Source of the DNA: Lutjanus erythropterus
Lineage: Eukaryota > Chordata > Actinopteri > Lutjaniformes > Lutjanidae
Direction of reading: 5' to 3'
Assembly (NCBI GenBank): GCA_020091685.1
Contig: CM034603.1
Location: 20,602,715-20,666,714 of the forward strand
DNA length: 64,000 bases
The notes under the pieces were generated by a model, which was not told where the DNA came from, did no database searches, and saw only the letters and a list, made by a program, of their open reading frames with translations. The position numbers and the translations under genes are program-made. Positions 35,141 to 48,200 of the stretch are shown here, one piece after another. Every line of letters begins with the position of its first letter. Within the stretch, counting starts at the first letter, position 1.

Positions 35141-35200
35141 ATGTTTCACTCCAGTAAAAGTAGAGCCAAGTTCAACTTTTTTGCTGCAGCCCTGTGTCTG

Positions 35201-35201
<1 letters not shown>

Positions 35202-35234
<33 letters not shown>
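35202..35234. repeat. (GTT)11 trinucleotide microsatellite
   Basis: Eleven GTT units in a row, 33 bp. Likely length-variable. It gives a poly-Cys artefact in one frame. Confidence 0.95.
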
Positions 35235-35235
<1 letters not shown>

Positions 35236-37960
35236 TTCCCTGCTGCACTGCTTAATAGTTTTCATCTTTCCTACCTTGCCTGTGGCACCCAGCCCCAGCC
35301 ATTTTAACAAATGGAAAAGGTATCCTTAAGCCTGTAATAATTGACTATGTTGCTCACGAGGTGCAAACAAGTTGACATATCATCATCTTTTAAGTTGATA
35401 TTGCAGCTGATAATTTACACATCCAGCGGTTATGGAGCAACATTATAATTGTGTTATGTTTCTGGCCACCCAGCGAATATATTCATTCAATATTCACACT
35501 CTTTTAGCTCTGTTTTTGGTCTCAACCAACTCCTGCAGGAAATATCTGAGTCTTCAGCTGCTAAATTCACCATGTTCACTAGTTAGCTGGTAATGGTGTC
35601 TGTCTGTGGGTGCAGTGTGTTGTGGGTTTTTACAGCTTTTTGCTGAGAACATCTGCCTGTTGCTGCCAACGCCTAGGGAAGCAGTGAAAGTGAACCAAAA
35701 CAATAAAGCTGTGGCTTCAGTAGCTAAAAAGTGAACTGAATCTTGCTCCAAAACTCCATAAAGCTGCAGAAAGCTGTGCTTAGATTCACTACTATGATAT
35801 AATGTTATCATAAAGATATTGATTAAATCCACTTTAAATAAGTTTTATTTGAAGGCTCAGTAATTTCCTGAAACAGTGGGAAACATTACTTAAACACCAG
35901 TAAGTGGTGCAATTGTGGATAATTTTCAGCCATGGATTAATATGCATTTGCTGCTCTGGTGAGTATTTACAGCAGCAGGATGGTTTATAAGAGATTGACT
36001 CAAACTGTGGCTCACTAATGTGCTTTTAATAACTTTTGGACAACATTGAATGTCTGTGGCTTAGAAGAGTAACTGATATCAGGCTTTGGATAGTTGTTAA
36101 AAGTATCATTTCATTCATATTTTTGGTCTTTTCATGGGGTTGGTTGACAACAAGAAAAATATAGATTATCGCCTGCCTCATCCTTAAAAATGTAAAATCA
36201 TACCCAATAAATGCTATCTAACAGATAATGACCAATAATTCTATATTCCTGTACTCTGATATAAGCAGAGAGATATTGCCCAACAAAGGACTTTAGCACC
36301 TTCACTGATAACACTTCAAATTCTGTACAAATTGTAATTTTGCTGTGTAATTGCAGAATAAGTAGCTTCTCACTCCAATCCAACTGAGGCTTCAGATTGC
36401 AATCCTTTTCCAAACACAGCCAGGCCAATCGACAGCACAATTGATTTCCTGATTAATGTCCTGGCCCACCTACTAACATTGAAGCCTAGAGACATAATTT
36501 CCTTGTGAGCATGATCAATAGCTGCATCAACATAAATAAATGGTGAAAGAAAAGAAATTTTGTTTAGGAGGGGCACTGCGGCCAAAAACATAAGTAATAT
36601 CTTTTTTTTTTTTTATCCGTTTAGAGATAAATCTAAGATCACAAATTGTTTTTCTGTCTGAATATTTTCACAGAATTAAGTAAGAGAGTGCATACTGGGA
36701 AAACAGCACAAAAAAGTAAAATAATTAATACAAACAATTATACTAAATGCTGCCTTGCATAATGTTTTGTGTTAAATTAGCCAAGTTCAAATTACCTTAA
36801 TAAGTCAATGCTTTTAAGTTACTGCTCGACCTCAAAGACACAACAGTAACAGCAGCAACACTAATTCAATATAGGCATTCAGGTGCAAAGAGAACAGAAG
36901 TACAAGCTCGACCTGCGTGTAACATTTGCTGGTGACTACAGTGGTACATGGAGGCAGGGAAGTTGTCTCAGTGCTGGACTGCTGACCTCTCTCCGGCTTG
37001 CCTTTACATGATGAGCAGAGATAAAATATGTAGTAGGCGGTCGTCTAATTTTAGCTCGCAGCTCTTCCATCATCACTTTCGAAGTTTTCTGCTTAAAAAA
37101 GGTCTCTTGGACTCATCATCATCTCCTGAGTATTTCACGGGGTTATGTCTGCAGTGTAAGACAGATATGTGGTTATAGACTGTGGCCTGAAAAGGTTATA
37201 TTTGAGGTCATAAAACATGGCCAAGAACTGTAAGAAGAAGACATAAGAATTACTCAAATATGACTATAGCTGACACATTTTAAAAGTTCAATGAAATCAC
37301 AAAATTCAGCCCTTTTGTAGTCAAAAAACATTGTCAATTTGCCTCTATTTGACCGACATAAGCAAACAAGATCAAAAGGGGACTTCTGTCAGATTCTTCT
37401 GGAAATCAGATGGAACGATCCTCTGTTTACATTTTCCCAGGCAAAGTTAAAGGGAGTAGCATGTTAGCCAGTTAAAAGGGATGAGGATATGATCGATAAT
37501 TTTATTTTTGACAATATATTTTGTGGTTATGGTGGAGGAAACACTACTGCCTTTAAAATAAATAATATGTGTTCCTTAGAAACTTTAAGCTAAAAGGCAG
37601 AGGTTAAAGGAGAAAGAGTAATATAAGAATAGTTTAAAGGATTCAGAAAGTACTATAATTCACAGAATCTGAAGAAATAATAGTTTTTGATGCAAATTTA
37701 AAAAAAAAAAAATGTCAAGAAAGGAAATATTCTCACACCTACTTTCTTTATCAAACAGAAAAATACAACTGCACTGAATTCAAGTTTCTGTCTTTCACCA
37801 AATTAAGACTAGCTTAACTGCCTTGAAAACTCATTGTAAAACACACTTAATTCAAACTTGGCACAAACAAAATATTCACCAAGACTGTCTTAGTTAATCT
37901 TCCCACTGTTCTAACAATCTGCACCTCTGGTTTGGTCACAATAAACCTTTAATTCACTGA
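35235..37960. other. Intergenic DNA with a repeat-poor block
   Basis: No gene. It contains the candidate regulatory block at 36190-36600, a T-run at 36603-36614 and an A-run at about 37699-37712. Confidence 0.4.
36190..36600. promoter_or_regulatory. Candidate conserved non-coding element
   Basis: About 400 bp of non-repetitive sequence with dense homeobox-type and CCAAT-type words: GTGTAATTGCAGAATAAG (about 36342), GCCAATCGACAGCACAATTG (about 36422), CTGATTAATGTCC (about 36449) and GACATAATTTCC (about 36491). The composition resembles vertebrate developmental enhancers. Conservation itself is not observable here. Confidence 0.25.
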
Positions 37961-38213
37961 GTTAAAGGTGAAAATATATTCTGGCTCCCTGCTGCCAAAC
38001 TGGCCTCTGTTGGCGTCTAAGGTGGCGTTTAGTCCTGGTCCGGCTGTGCTTACACACTTACCTCGCCCTGGTTCTGGTGCCAGTTCCACTCTGCTAGTAC
38101 TAGATGTTGGCTGATGAGTCAGCTAATAGGACCAGCTATGGGTTTTATGCAAGTCATTATTAGTTTGGAGTATGAATTTGAATCATGCAATTCTTACATA
38201 TTGCTCCTTTAAC
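37961..38213. mobile_element. Short TTAA-ended DNA element (MITE-like)
   Basis: The left end is GTTAAAGGTGAAAATATATT. The right end, reverse complemented, is GTTAAAGGAGCAATATGTAA. They share the first eight bases perfectly and most of the next ten. The 253-bp interior is GC-richer than the flanks and non-coding. I recall the AGGAGCAATATGTAAGA end from percomorph repeats. Confidence 0.5.
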
Positions 38214-41200
38214 AGACAAATACTGGTACTGATCTTCTAATCTAACCCTTGGCAAGAAATCAAATAGGCATATATCCAGAAACTCTTCCTTGAGCATGCC
38301 AAGGTGCATGTCTCTGCTTGTTTAAGAGGAGAAGAAGATGTTAAATCAAATCTATGTTTTTGTTCTGTAGCTGTGGCTTCTTTCTGTGTGGTGTTGCAGG
38401 CTGATGATATGATGGTCAAAGTTAAAAATAAGTCAAAGTGAAATGATGGATAGTTCTATCTATTTAGACAAATAAACAAAAGCCTTCTTACTATATGCAA
38501 AAAACCAAAAATCTAAAAATGTTTCCTTTTGGTGTACTTTCTGTCATCAGGAGTGAGCACATTTAATGAAACACACAAAGCAAATAGTTGAGCTGTAGCA
38601 TGCTATTTAATTCCATTTAGACTTAAATATGTTAATCATAATTGGAACATCTTTAAAGGTTGTTTTCTTCCTAATGCACAATGATCTTCTAATTTTCACT
38701 AAATGCTTCCAACATAAAAACTTCCACAGTGACTATCGTTTATCGTCACAGTCCCCGGTGTCGTAAACCGACCCTAAACAAAAACTGTGATTCATTTGTA
38801 GTGCGCTCAAGACCAGTATTGGTTCCAGCCACTGATGACTTTGAGAGAATAATTAAAGTGTGGGCTAAGTGTTGCTCGGGGATATTTTACATGCAGTGGA
38901 AGGGATGGGACGGGGGAAGCGGCCAGAGATATTGATTACTGCTGGGATTACAGCACCATGAGCATCGCTCTCAGTCCAACAATGTAATCATCAGCCTTCT
39001 ACTTGTAATGCGCAGGTTGCCACAGCCTCACCAGGGGAGGTAACGGAAGAGGCAGAGGGAGAAGTGCAAGTGGACGCAGAACAGATGGATAATGTTTCAT
39101 CTGCCATTGTCCTTCAACTCATGATGAATTTAAGGTTGAAATTTGCAGACTGGGAATTTGTTTTTAGAGAAGGAAAGGAGCTGTGTCACAGTAATTGCTT
39201 AGATATCAGTGTCTTCTGTGTATATATTGTCAGAAAAATCTTTAAGAAATAATTGTTTTGTCTAACACCTGCCCTGTTAAATGAATTACATTCATTCCAG
39301 AGGAATAAGGCTGTATTCTTCCCCGAGTTTAAGCCGATTGTTTCTCCCTTGCTCAGTGACTGTCACCATGGCTGCTAGCTCTAGATTGGATTCAGGGGAT
39401 GCATTGATGTAAGTTGGCAGATACTTTTAAAAAAGCCTCCTCTTTGAGAGTTTAATCTTCAAAATGCATGACAGTGCTGATCCAGCACTTTCCCCTTACT
39501 TTTAAACAAATATTTTTCAGTGTTGTCTATCTCTCAAAACTATCAACTCCCTCAAAGGGGACTGCATTAAATCCACCCTATATATATTTATACCCAGGGA
39601 TCTTTGAAACATCGATTTTAAAATGTTCTAAACTACAAAGTGTAACCCCCTGCTGAGCCCTCTCCACCTTCACCATTGCATCAGTGGCTTTATTTTTCAT
39701 TACTGTGATGAATTTCGTTGGGGGAGTTGTTGTGTAGTCAGTAAGATGCTTAATCACAGTCTTATTTTTCTTCTAATGTAAGAGGTCATGCAGATCCTAA
39801 TACAAGAGGCACATGGGAGATGTTATCATGTAGCACCTTAAAAATTTACTCATTTTGTCTGTAAAATACATACATTTTATATCACCAAAATGTACAACAT
39901 AAGTAGATTTTTACATATCTCTCTAACTTAATCTGTTGCCCAGCTTTACTCCTTGTATTAACATACAATCTGCATCTGGTTATTTGTGGAGGGAAAAGAC
40001 TATGTTAATGCCACACAGATCGGTGATCGGAGTGCGATCAAATCCACAAGACCACATAAGCAGGCTAGCGTTGTGACTGGATCTCAGCTAAGTATACAAA
40101 TGATCCATACAGCATGACCACATTCTCCAGAAAAAAAATCCACCCTGCAAGTAGAAGGGTCACCCCACTACAAGCTCTTCCTGTGAACTTACAGTAACAA
40201 TCTCAAAGAGCTCTGTTTTATTGTACGGTGATAAGCAGCACATACAAGTGTGTTTCTGAATGTCATTTCCTCGATATCCAAACAGTGTCCCCTGTGTAAA
40301 GTTAGTAAATTGGCAATTGGCACCAGGGCCACGCCTCATAAAAGTGTAAGGTCATCAGGAGTCTACATGAGAAGGAGAAAAGGGAATGTCTTCTGAGACA
40401 GTAACTATAACACTTAATATTTACTGAATAAATAATTGTGTTGGTTGAATTAGCTCCGCCTAACCTCTTTGGTGGACAAACCACTGCTGAGTGATGGAAA
40501 AAGTAACAGTAACTGTGCCCCACTTGGGATTTTTTTCAAGAAATGTCGCCACAACCACCCAGTTCGGGGTTTTATCAGTGGGCTCAATCACCATTGTGTT
40601 AACTCATTTGGCAATTTATAGTAACAAACATTTATTTAAATCAAAAGACTGCAGTATAGCTCATGAAGCCCACCTCCTCCATGTTGGTGGATGGGACACA
40701 GGAGTTTGGTTTTTGGTTATTTGACGAAAAAGTTGGTTTCATGTCTTGACACCTGAGCTCTGCTCATGATTCAGTTGGCTGGCTGGATGGGCAGAAACTC
40801 CGCTGCTCCAAACCTGATCATTACTGTGCGGACTCTACCGCCAAATGCTGTCAAAATGCAAGATGGCAGCACTTGTATCCGTGATAATTTTGCTTCATTT
40901 TTGTGCAGTGAGAGGAAGTGATGATGTTTATATGTCTATGCTCTCCACCAAGTCTTGAGGAAAGGGTCTTTATAGCGCTCTCATTAGCTATTGCTCACTT
41001 TGTTGTTTGGTGCCAGACAGGTCGTGTATAATGGATTTTTAGATTTTCCGTTGTTGGAAAATAAGTTACCATTGAGAGTCAAACAAAACACTGTATGAAG
41101 TAGTTGGATGAGAGTTGGTATAATTATTCGTGGGTTCATCAGAATAACATTATATGTAGATTCGATCAGTTGTTGATATGGAAATATTGGTAACAGCAGC

Positions 41201-42659
41201 CTTAATACTCAAACACACTTCTGTTATTACAGAAAGACATTTACTTCTTACTTCTTTTTAACTTCCATACTGTATCTATGATAGATTTTTAAGCCTTCAC
41301 CTCTTCAGATTTAAAGGCACATTTGTCATTGTTCAGCCATAAAAGTCATATATAAACGGTCGACATTATTGTGGATGCTGCACAGTCAGCTAAGTAACTG
41401 TTCTTTTGTTTAAATGCACCTGCACTTTGAAGAGGAAGTCCTCTCGAGACGGTCAAGGGTATTTCTTGGAGTTCTTTGAGGCGCCATAGCCCTGGGGCGT
41501 CCCTTGAAACAAGTCCCCATCTGAGGCGGGGAAGCCGGGACATCTGAAGTGAGCGGGCCAGGTGACATCATGGTGTTCCTGTCTTCTCCTTGCAAAGTGT
41601 CATACTTGCCAAACTTTCCTGAAACTTTTGGGCATGGATTCTTATATAAATGCTAGGTAAGGTAAAAGTGCACCTGAGTTGATGGCTTCTCAGTAATTCT
41701 CACCTGTGGTTTTATATCTGCAAATATTCTAAAATTATAGTCATTATAAAAGCCCCCTCTTTGTGCATTTTCTCTGTGTAACCCACACAGCAATAAACTC
41801 TTTCTCTGTACGCCCACTATTTATTAGAAACTTTAACAGGTTTTTATTGAGTAAAAAGATGAAAACAGGGTGCATGTCTTGTATGTGTGTTGCATGCTGG
41901 GACATATTTAGTTAATGAATGGATCTATCACCAGGCGGCACCAACCAGTTGATTTATCATGTGTGAGGAGAAGCAGCAGTCCATGCTGTCAATAGTCAAT
42001 CGAGTCATGCCTGGTGGTGGTGGTGGTGGTGATGGCAGAGATCTGGACTTGATCCTGGATAATGACACCATCCAGCCTCAAATGGGAAAAAGTGGAGCTA
42101 CTTTCCCTCTGGGCAGTGGGAGAGGAGGTAGATAAGCATCCTCTGTGTGGCTCCCATCTGACTCAATAGGATGACCAAGGAAATTGAGGGTGTTTGTGCT
42201 AAGGTTGTTTTTACATACGAACGGAGACACTAAGACCCCAAAATCCATCAAATCTGATTCATGTTACGACAGACATGCAAAGTACTCAAACTGATGTGTA
42301 GACCAGTTCCTGTATCAGCCCATAGGAGTGTGTTTTACCAGGAATCATCATGTTTTAATGGTTTCCTTCCTCATCTGTGGTGTGAAAACATGAGATTTTC
42401 ACACAGTCTGCAAAAGTAAAAGTATGCACATTCTTATAGTTAAAGTTATAAAATCCCAGTGAACCATGGAGCATCTCTCCCTGCAGCCACTGTCCAGCAT
42501 CACTTGCCCTGCATCCTCTGTGCAGTGAAATAGGGGTTTATTATAACTTCATGATTGTTTGAACAGTGGAAAGATGAATCACGATACTTTTGGTGAGTTT
42601 TTTATTTTATTTCTGTCACGTTTGAATAAAGATGAAGATGAATAAAAATTTGCAAAAGG
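38214..42659. other. Unassigned intergenic DNA
   Basis: The longest repeat-poor stretch in the window. No gene found. Somewhat GC-richer blocks at 38730-39110, 41410-41600 and 41990-42180 have no frame with a recognisable domain. Confidence 0.4.
42013..42030. repeat. (GGT)6 microsatellite
   Basis: Six GGT units, 18 bp, followed by GATGG. Confidence 0.85.
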
Positions 42660-43200
42660 AGTCTGATTAATTTGGCGAGAGCAATAAAACAGTTGTTTTT
42701 GGTTATACACAATGTATCTTACTCTTAAAAAAAAGGTCTTTAACAGTAGCAATCCTTTCCATAATGTTTCCAGACATTTACAACCTGAGCCGTCAGTGGC
42801 AAAAACAAGCACAGGCAAACAAGCAAGCATCACCTGCCATGTGCACTCAGCGGTTCGCTTGGGTGAAGTGGCTGACAATGCATCACCTGCATTCCATTTC
42901 TGTCATTCTTCTCTGCTCCCATTACATTTAGTTTTGTGGTTTGTGATGAGTAAGAGACTCAGTTTGTAAAGTTTACCAGTTGACCAGAAACTTGTTTACC
43001 AACATGTTTCACCCTCTCTCATCAGATAATTACCAGCACAGATATTATCCATATTTATAATTCCTCGATGAAATGTTATCCTTGTGTATATTTGCAGCCT
43101 TCTACAACTGTATCTGTTTTATCTTGTTATTGTAATGAAAAAATAACTGCTTGGCTTGCAGAATCTCAGTCGATGGTTCAAATCTTCTACTTCTACTTAT
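42660..43200 (+). repeat. Interspersed repeat, copy 2 (partner at 23060-23598)
   Basis: Matches copy 1 in block order: AAAACAGTTGTTTTTGGTTA, TTAAAAAAAAGGTC, AAGCAAGCATCACCTGCC, TTTAGTTTTGTGGTTTG, GTAAGAGACTCAGTTTG, TCTCATCAGATAATTA, CTTGTTATTGTAATG and CAGTCGATGGTTCAAATCTT. It has small insertions relative to copy 1 (for example around 42815-42830). Non-coding. Confidence 0.65.
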
Positions 43201-44523
43201 ATGCCTGTAAAATTCATATGGATATACAGATTTAAAAGTGTGTCTTTCAACTCAAACAATACAAATTACAGAGGAAAAGACAAAGGCTCCTTAAAACATA
43301 ACACTAATCCTAGCTAACCTAGGCCTACAACTAGAGTGTAAGCACCAGTAATTGTGTTGGGTCACCCCTTACAGATGCCAGTCAGTGAGATTACACCATT
43401 TGTTTAAATACAGCCTGGTCAAAAGGATAAACTCAAATCAAACGGAACTGAATTGCCACCTCAGTTTCCACCCTTTGTGTGTTTGCACTGGCAGTGGAAA
43501 ACAAGGACAACTGGCACAATATTGACAATCATCAAACACAGATGTTCAAACCCATGCAAAGGTATTGCTGCTTACTTGGTTGCGGTCCAATGTGCAGAAT
43601 TAGATAAGAAAACTAAAAATGAAAACAAATGATTATCAGTCATATGGTCAGAACAAAAGAGTGGAATTTTCATCAGGCTCTCACAAAATGCTGCGAGTTT
43701 CTTGCTTGCAAAACATTCCTGGGTAGTAAGTTTAATCAACACCGTGTTAACAACAAGACTACACTGCAATTTGGGATCAATAATTGCTCTCCTTAACGCA
43801 ACACAATGACTGTTGTTTGTGAAATTGAGCAAAAACATCCACTTCATGCTTGATCTGCATCACAGAGGACAGAGAAAGCAGGAGTGTGCATTCCTTTGTT
43901 TAGGGAAAAGAGTGTCTGCAGGGCTTCTCTGAGGTGGCACTTGTCATTGAAGGAGTAGAGAGCGATAACCTGGGGGCCTGCAGATAAGTGAATCTAAAGA
44001 CCTCAATAAAGCCTGAGCCAGGAGAGGAGGAAGACGCAGGCAGGTATTAGTCCATCCATCATTTCCTTCACCCGATCAGAGAGCACAAAAATATACCACT
44101 CTCATCTAATCTGCCTAGTTCTCTCTATCTTTGTCATCGGTGGCTTCAGATAACCAGCAGAGGCTAATCCCCGGATCATTGATGACTAGAGGTGGTGAGC
44201 GATGTGAGTTGAGTACTGGAGGGTCACATACTGCAGTGTTAAAGGAAAATTACAAAACCTGAGACTATTTTATTGTAGTTATGGCCACACTGAATAGGTT
44301 TTTTTTCTGTTATAACATTTCACACAAGCTTTATTGGAACATGAGTGACATGACAAATAATAAGAGTGGTCAGGTGACAGTGCGCATTGTTTATTATCAG
44401 TTTAATCTGATCTGTGGTTATTATCTCTTTTTTTTTCTTTGGTGCATTTTTGCATTAGATAGTACAGTTTAAGATTATATACATACAGAGAGAAAAAGGG
44501 GGGATGTAAGTGTGCAGTAACTG
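43201..44523. other. Intergenic DNA with a repeat-poor block
   Basis: No gene. It includes the candidate regulatory block at 43860-44215. Confidence 0.4.
43860..44215. promoter_or_regulatory. Candidate conserved non-coding element
   Basis: Repeat-free, balanced-composition sequence with words such as TCCTTTGTTTAGG (SOX/FOX-like), AGATAACC and GGATCATTGATGACTAG. Flagged from composition only. Confidence 0.2.
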
Positions 44524-44632
44524 ATTCTGGAGAAAGTTTATTTTTGAGTCTCATTCCAGTCAAATACTGATAGTTGGTGGCTCGAACCGACCCAGGAATG
44601 AGAGTCAACTGTCAACTATCTTTCTCCAGAAT
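44524..44632. mobile_element. 109-bp inverted-repeat element (MITE-like hairpin)
   Basis: ATTCTGGAGAAAG at 44524-44536 is repeated perfectly in reverse complement at 44620-44632. A second, inner pair is GAGTCTCATTCC (44546-44557) with GGAATGAGAGTC (44595-44606), one mismatch. The two nested arms make a long interrupted hairpin around a loop containing GGCTCGAACCGACCC. Non-coding. The B-box-like GGTTCGAGCC on the minus strand of the loop has no tRNA structure around it. Confidence 0.6.
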
Positions 44633-44684
44633 TGCATATTCCACCTTTTAATGACCCTGAAAACTTAGCTTTCGATCTCTATAT

Positions 44685-45035
44685 CACCGGTCTTCAAGGG
44701 GAGGTCTGTGACTCCCAGAGGGTCCTCAGAGTTACAGCACAGGGGCTTCCAAATGATCACCATTAAAGATATATTGGCCTATTCATAAAAGAAAAAAACA
44801 AAATATTTAACTCTGAATAACTGCTGCAATGATATGATTGGCTGATGGAGATTTTGTGAAAATATTTTTGATTATGGTATGGATAGTCTTCCTGATTGAT
44901 GACAAAGGCAACAATAAATTATTAAGCATAAGTAAAACATTTTACTTAAAAAAAAAAAAACTTAAAGAAACTTTCCCTTTCAATCATTGCTTATGACCCA
45001 CTAAAAATGTATGTGGTGGTCTCTGTATCTGCACA
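44685..45035. mobile_element. hAT-like remnant
   Basis: 'accggtcttcaaggggaggtctgtgactcccagagggtcctcagagtta' resembles the left part of teleost hAT (Charlie-type) relics of the form CAGTGGTTCTTAAACTGGGGTCTGTGACCCCC. 'aaagatatattggcctattcataaa' follows as in that family. It ends near ATGACCCACTAAAAATG. Limits approximate, non-coding. Confidence 0.4.
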
Positions 45036-47061
45036 GATCCTGCCCCCTGAATGTATCTCTCATGTTTCGCTGTGCTCAGGATGCTTTATCAACCCAAAAC
45101 ACTATTCGACATCGACCTTGATTCTACCTTTAAGAACTGAGCTGATCTGCTTCATCAGGAGCGTGTAGGTGGTGTTTTACCACATTAATGGAAAGCGATA
45201 TGGGAACTGTTAATTATGATTCAAATGGTGCTGCATTATGATTAATGGTTGACACTATGTGACATCACTCTTTCCCACCTGAGCCCTGCCCATGTCAAAA
45301 TAGCAGAGATAGTAGTAATCTGGCAAATAGTAGAAATCTTTTATATAAATGAACACAAACTTGTCCAACTCAGAACTTTGTATTCAGGCACCGTGTGACC
45401 CCAAGCTGCTTGAGAAAATAGGTGTTCAGGGTCTTCAATGAAGAATTAAAACAACACAGAAATAATATTTGCTATCATAATAAACAGACACATACTGAGT
45501 AATAACAAAGTCTCACAAAATATTGTGAGATTTAGCTTCAATGAATACACATGCTACTGATAGCATTGTAACCACTGGTGATGTTCTGACAAACCTGTGG
45601 GCAGGTGATGACACACAACAATTCTCTTGATGTTTTTGGATGTTTCACATTTTTAACAATGGTTGTTTCTAAAAAAAAAAAGAGAGATGTATTCAGAGAT
45701 GAATTTTCCCTACACTTTGACACTGGTAGACTAACTGTGTTATGAGAATTCCCTTTCAAAGAAAAGCAACAGATCCAAACCCAAAGATGACACTATAAAA
45801 TGTAATGACAAACATTCGCTCATGAAGCAGAGGTGACAAAATGCCACTGAAATGAATCATTCCTTTGATAATGTTAGAGTAAAAAAATAAGTGCAACAAC
45901 TTTTGCTCACATCAACATGCAGTAGTATAATGTCACTACTTAGTATTCAGCTGTTGTGCATCAAAGTGGCACTGGAAATATTGTAATTACGAATGGAGCA
46001 CAAACAAATTAGTGAATATGTCTGGCAAACATTATTATGATGGTATTTAATGGTGGGTGAGTCAGACTTCTCTTTGATATTAAAGTAGCAGGAATGTAAA
46101 GGATGGGCAGAGAGCTCAGATGTTGTGTCAGTATTAAAAAGCAAATCAGATTTTTTTTTTTTTTTGCTGTCTGAATTTATAACCACTTGCAAAATTTTTT
46201 AAACATGTTGCAGTGAGCAGGGTGTGGTTTTACATGAAAGTAAGACAAAGTTAATGGTTATGGGCTCTGATGACAACTGTCAGTTAATCTTTATAGTTAT
46301 ATTGTGTTAAGGCACTACATTGTGATAGACACACCTTTATTGGTGTGACCTCTATCAAATTACAAACTGAGGGAAGAAAAAACCCCACAATAATTATTAG
46401 AACAAATGTGATTTTTAACAAATAAAAACATAGCTGTAAGGCATCCTTATTTTGCTACTGATCTGTATAGCACCTCTAAATGCCTTTGCTTTTTTTCATG
46501 CAATGAATTTGCACTTAATATTTTTTGAATCTGTATGCAGCCAATACAAGCTTTTACATTAACAACAGAATGTCACTGAGCAATGTTGCAGCTTTTATTT
46601 TTTCGGACACAGTCAATTTTTTGAGGTTTTGCTTCCAGCACATACATATCTGAGCAGCACAAACTGGTGGTGGATCACTCGTTTCACATAACTCTGTTTT
46701 ATATGACAGGGGAAAACACTTATACAACAATTTCAAAGACAATGTGTGGACAGGGTTAGCAAATTAGCCGAAGAGTATTGATGAACCAAATTCACACCTC
46801 GCCCAGCTGTAACTGTTGACAAATCGTATAATACATATCTTACCTCATGCAGCTAGCCACTGCTCTGGGTCAAGCGGCTTTCTCTCTGAAATTACTCTTC
46901 TGCTTTCTGAAGCTTGGTACCAGCTGTTGCAGCAGTGAAATACATCCTGAAGCAGCTGTGGTGCAGCTTAGACCTCTGACCCGAGCAGTGAAACTCACCA
47001 AGTTCTCCTGTCTTTCTCAATATTGGGTGTACCCAGGTATGACATTTTTCTTGTTATTAAG
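45036..47061. other. Unassigned intergenic DNA
   Basis: AT-rich with a T-run at 46150-46164. No gene and no named repeat. Confidence 0.4.
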
Positions 47062-47292
47062 TTAAAGGGGCACCATGTCATGATCACTTGATGTTGATTC
47101 CAGCTTTTTTGCTGTGGCACAATTCTCAGCACCCTCCACTGAGGAAAATGTACTCCTGGCATATAAATCACACATGAAATATATTTCTACATCCTCACAC
47201 TGTACTTTGCTGTACTCTCTCTTTCTCTCTTGTTTATTTGTATTTTTATTCAAAGCAAGTTTAACTAAAGCCCACCACTACTACCCCTTTAA
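47062..47292. mobile_element. Short TTAA-ended DNA element (MITE-like)
   Basis: TTAAAGGGGCACC at the left and TACCCCTTTAA at the right form an inverted pair (TTAAAGGGG perfect), 231 bp apart. The interior is non-coding. Confidence 0.5.
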
Positions 47293-47406
47293 CTGGGGTA
47301 CATGGAACAATAAAAAAAAACTGAAATAAAACTTTTATGAATCAAAATATTTTGTGTAAAAATGTACTTAGATGAAAGAAAAAGATAGTTCTGTTACTGT
47401 GTTACA

Positions 47407-47411
47407 TTTTG
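47407..47411. repeat. Target-site duplication, left copy
   Basis: TTTTG immediately before the LTR, identical to 48265-48269. Confidence 0.75.
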
Positions 47412-47522
47412 TGTCACAGTCTGCATCCCGCGTCTGTCTCACTCCACCTGCCAGCCACTCCCACTTGATCACCCCACTCCACTCACCTGTCGCCACAGCT
47501 GCAGCTCAGCCAATCAGCCCGG

Positions 47523-47530
47523 TATATAAG
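47523..47530 (+). promoter_or_regulatory. TATA box of the LTR
   Basis: TATATAAG, about 110 bp into the LTR, preceded by CCAATCAG (about 47509-47516), a CCAAT-box-like motif. This arrangement fits a Pol II retrotransposon promoter. Confidence 0.65.
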
Positions 47531-48194
47531 CCTCTCCAGCTCACTCACTCATTGCCAGATTGTTCTTCGTCTCAATGCAAGACTTTCTAGCGTCCATCTG
47601 CGATTTGATTCCCCGTTGCCTGCCTCTGACCTGCCTGTTTCGTCCGACTCCTGGTAAACACACCGACCTTCCATCCCCAGTCACGAATTCTGCCCCAGCG
47701 TCTCTGGTTCTTGTTTTCCTGTGGCTGCGCTGTGTTGCCTGTCAATGCTACAGTGTGAGTGTTCTCACCTGCTTACCTGTACAAGGCTGCGACTCAGAGA
47801 CTGTCAGCAAGAAGCCACACGTGTTACAGAGTGAGCGTCTTTTGTTCACCTACCTGTTGGCTCCTCGATCCCTCGACGAACCTTTTGCTCATCCCCTGTC
47901 GGCTCCTGTGCCGTGTCTGACTGCTTACCTGGTTACAACTGTTCCGCCTGGTCCCGACCATCCTCCTGCTTGTCTGGTTCTGGGTCCTCTGCCTCATTGA
48001 CCTCATCTCCTGCCTGCTCCTCCTAGGTATCGTCGCCAGTAGCAGAACTGAACTGTTCCGTGGGCTCATCTCTCCACACACGGTCACACTTACGGTTTCC
48101 AGACCTCAGCAACTGTGTTTTGGCTCTTTGCCTGAAGTAAGAACGGTTGCCTGTGTTGTTTCACCTGTTCAAGTTCCTGTTTGGCCATTGTATT

Positions 48195-48200
48195 AATAAA
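48195..48200 (+). terminator. Poly(A) signal of the LTR
   Basis: AATAAA about 65 bp before the LTR end, in the expected place for the R/U5 part. Confidence 0.6.

Noticed and set aside
44560..44600. B-box-like GGTTCGAGCC on the minus strand
   Set aside because: There is no A-box at the right distance and no cloverleaf; it sits in the loop of an inverted repeat.
47560..48000. 146-codon plus-strand open frame
   Set aside because: It lies wholly inside the solo LTR between its TATA box and poly(A) signal; LTRs of this kind do not encode such a protein.
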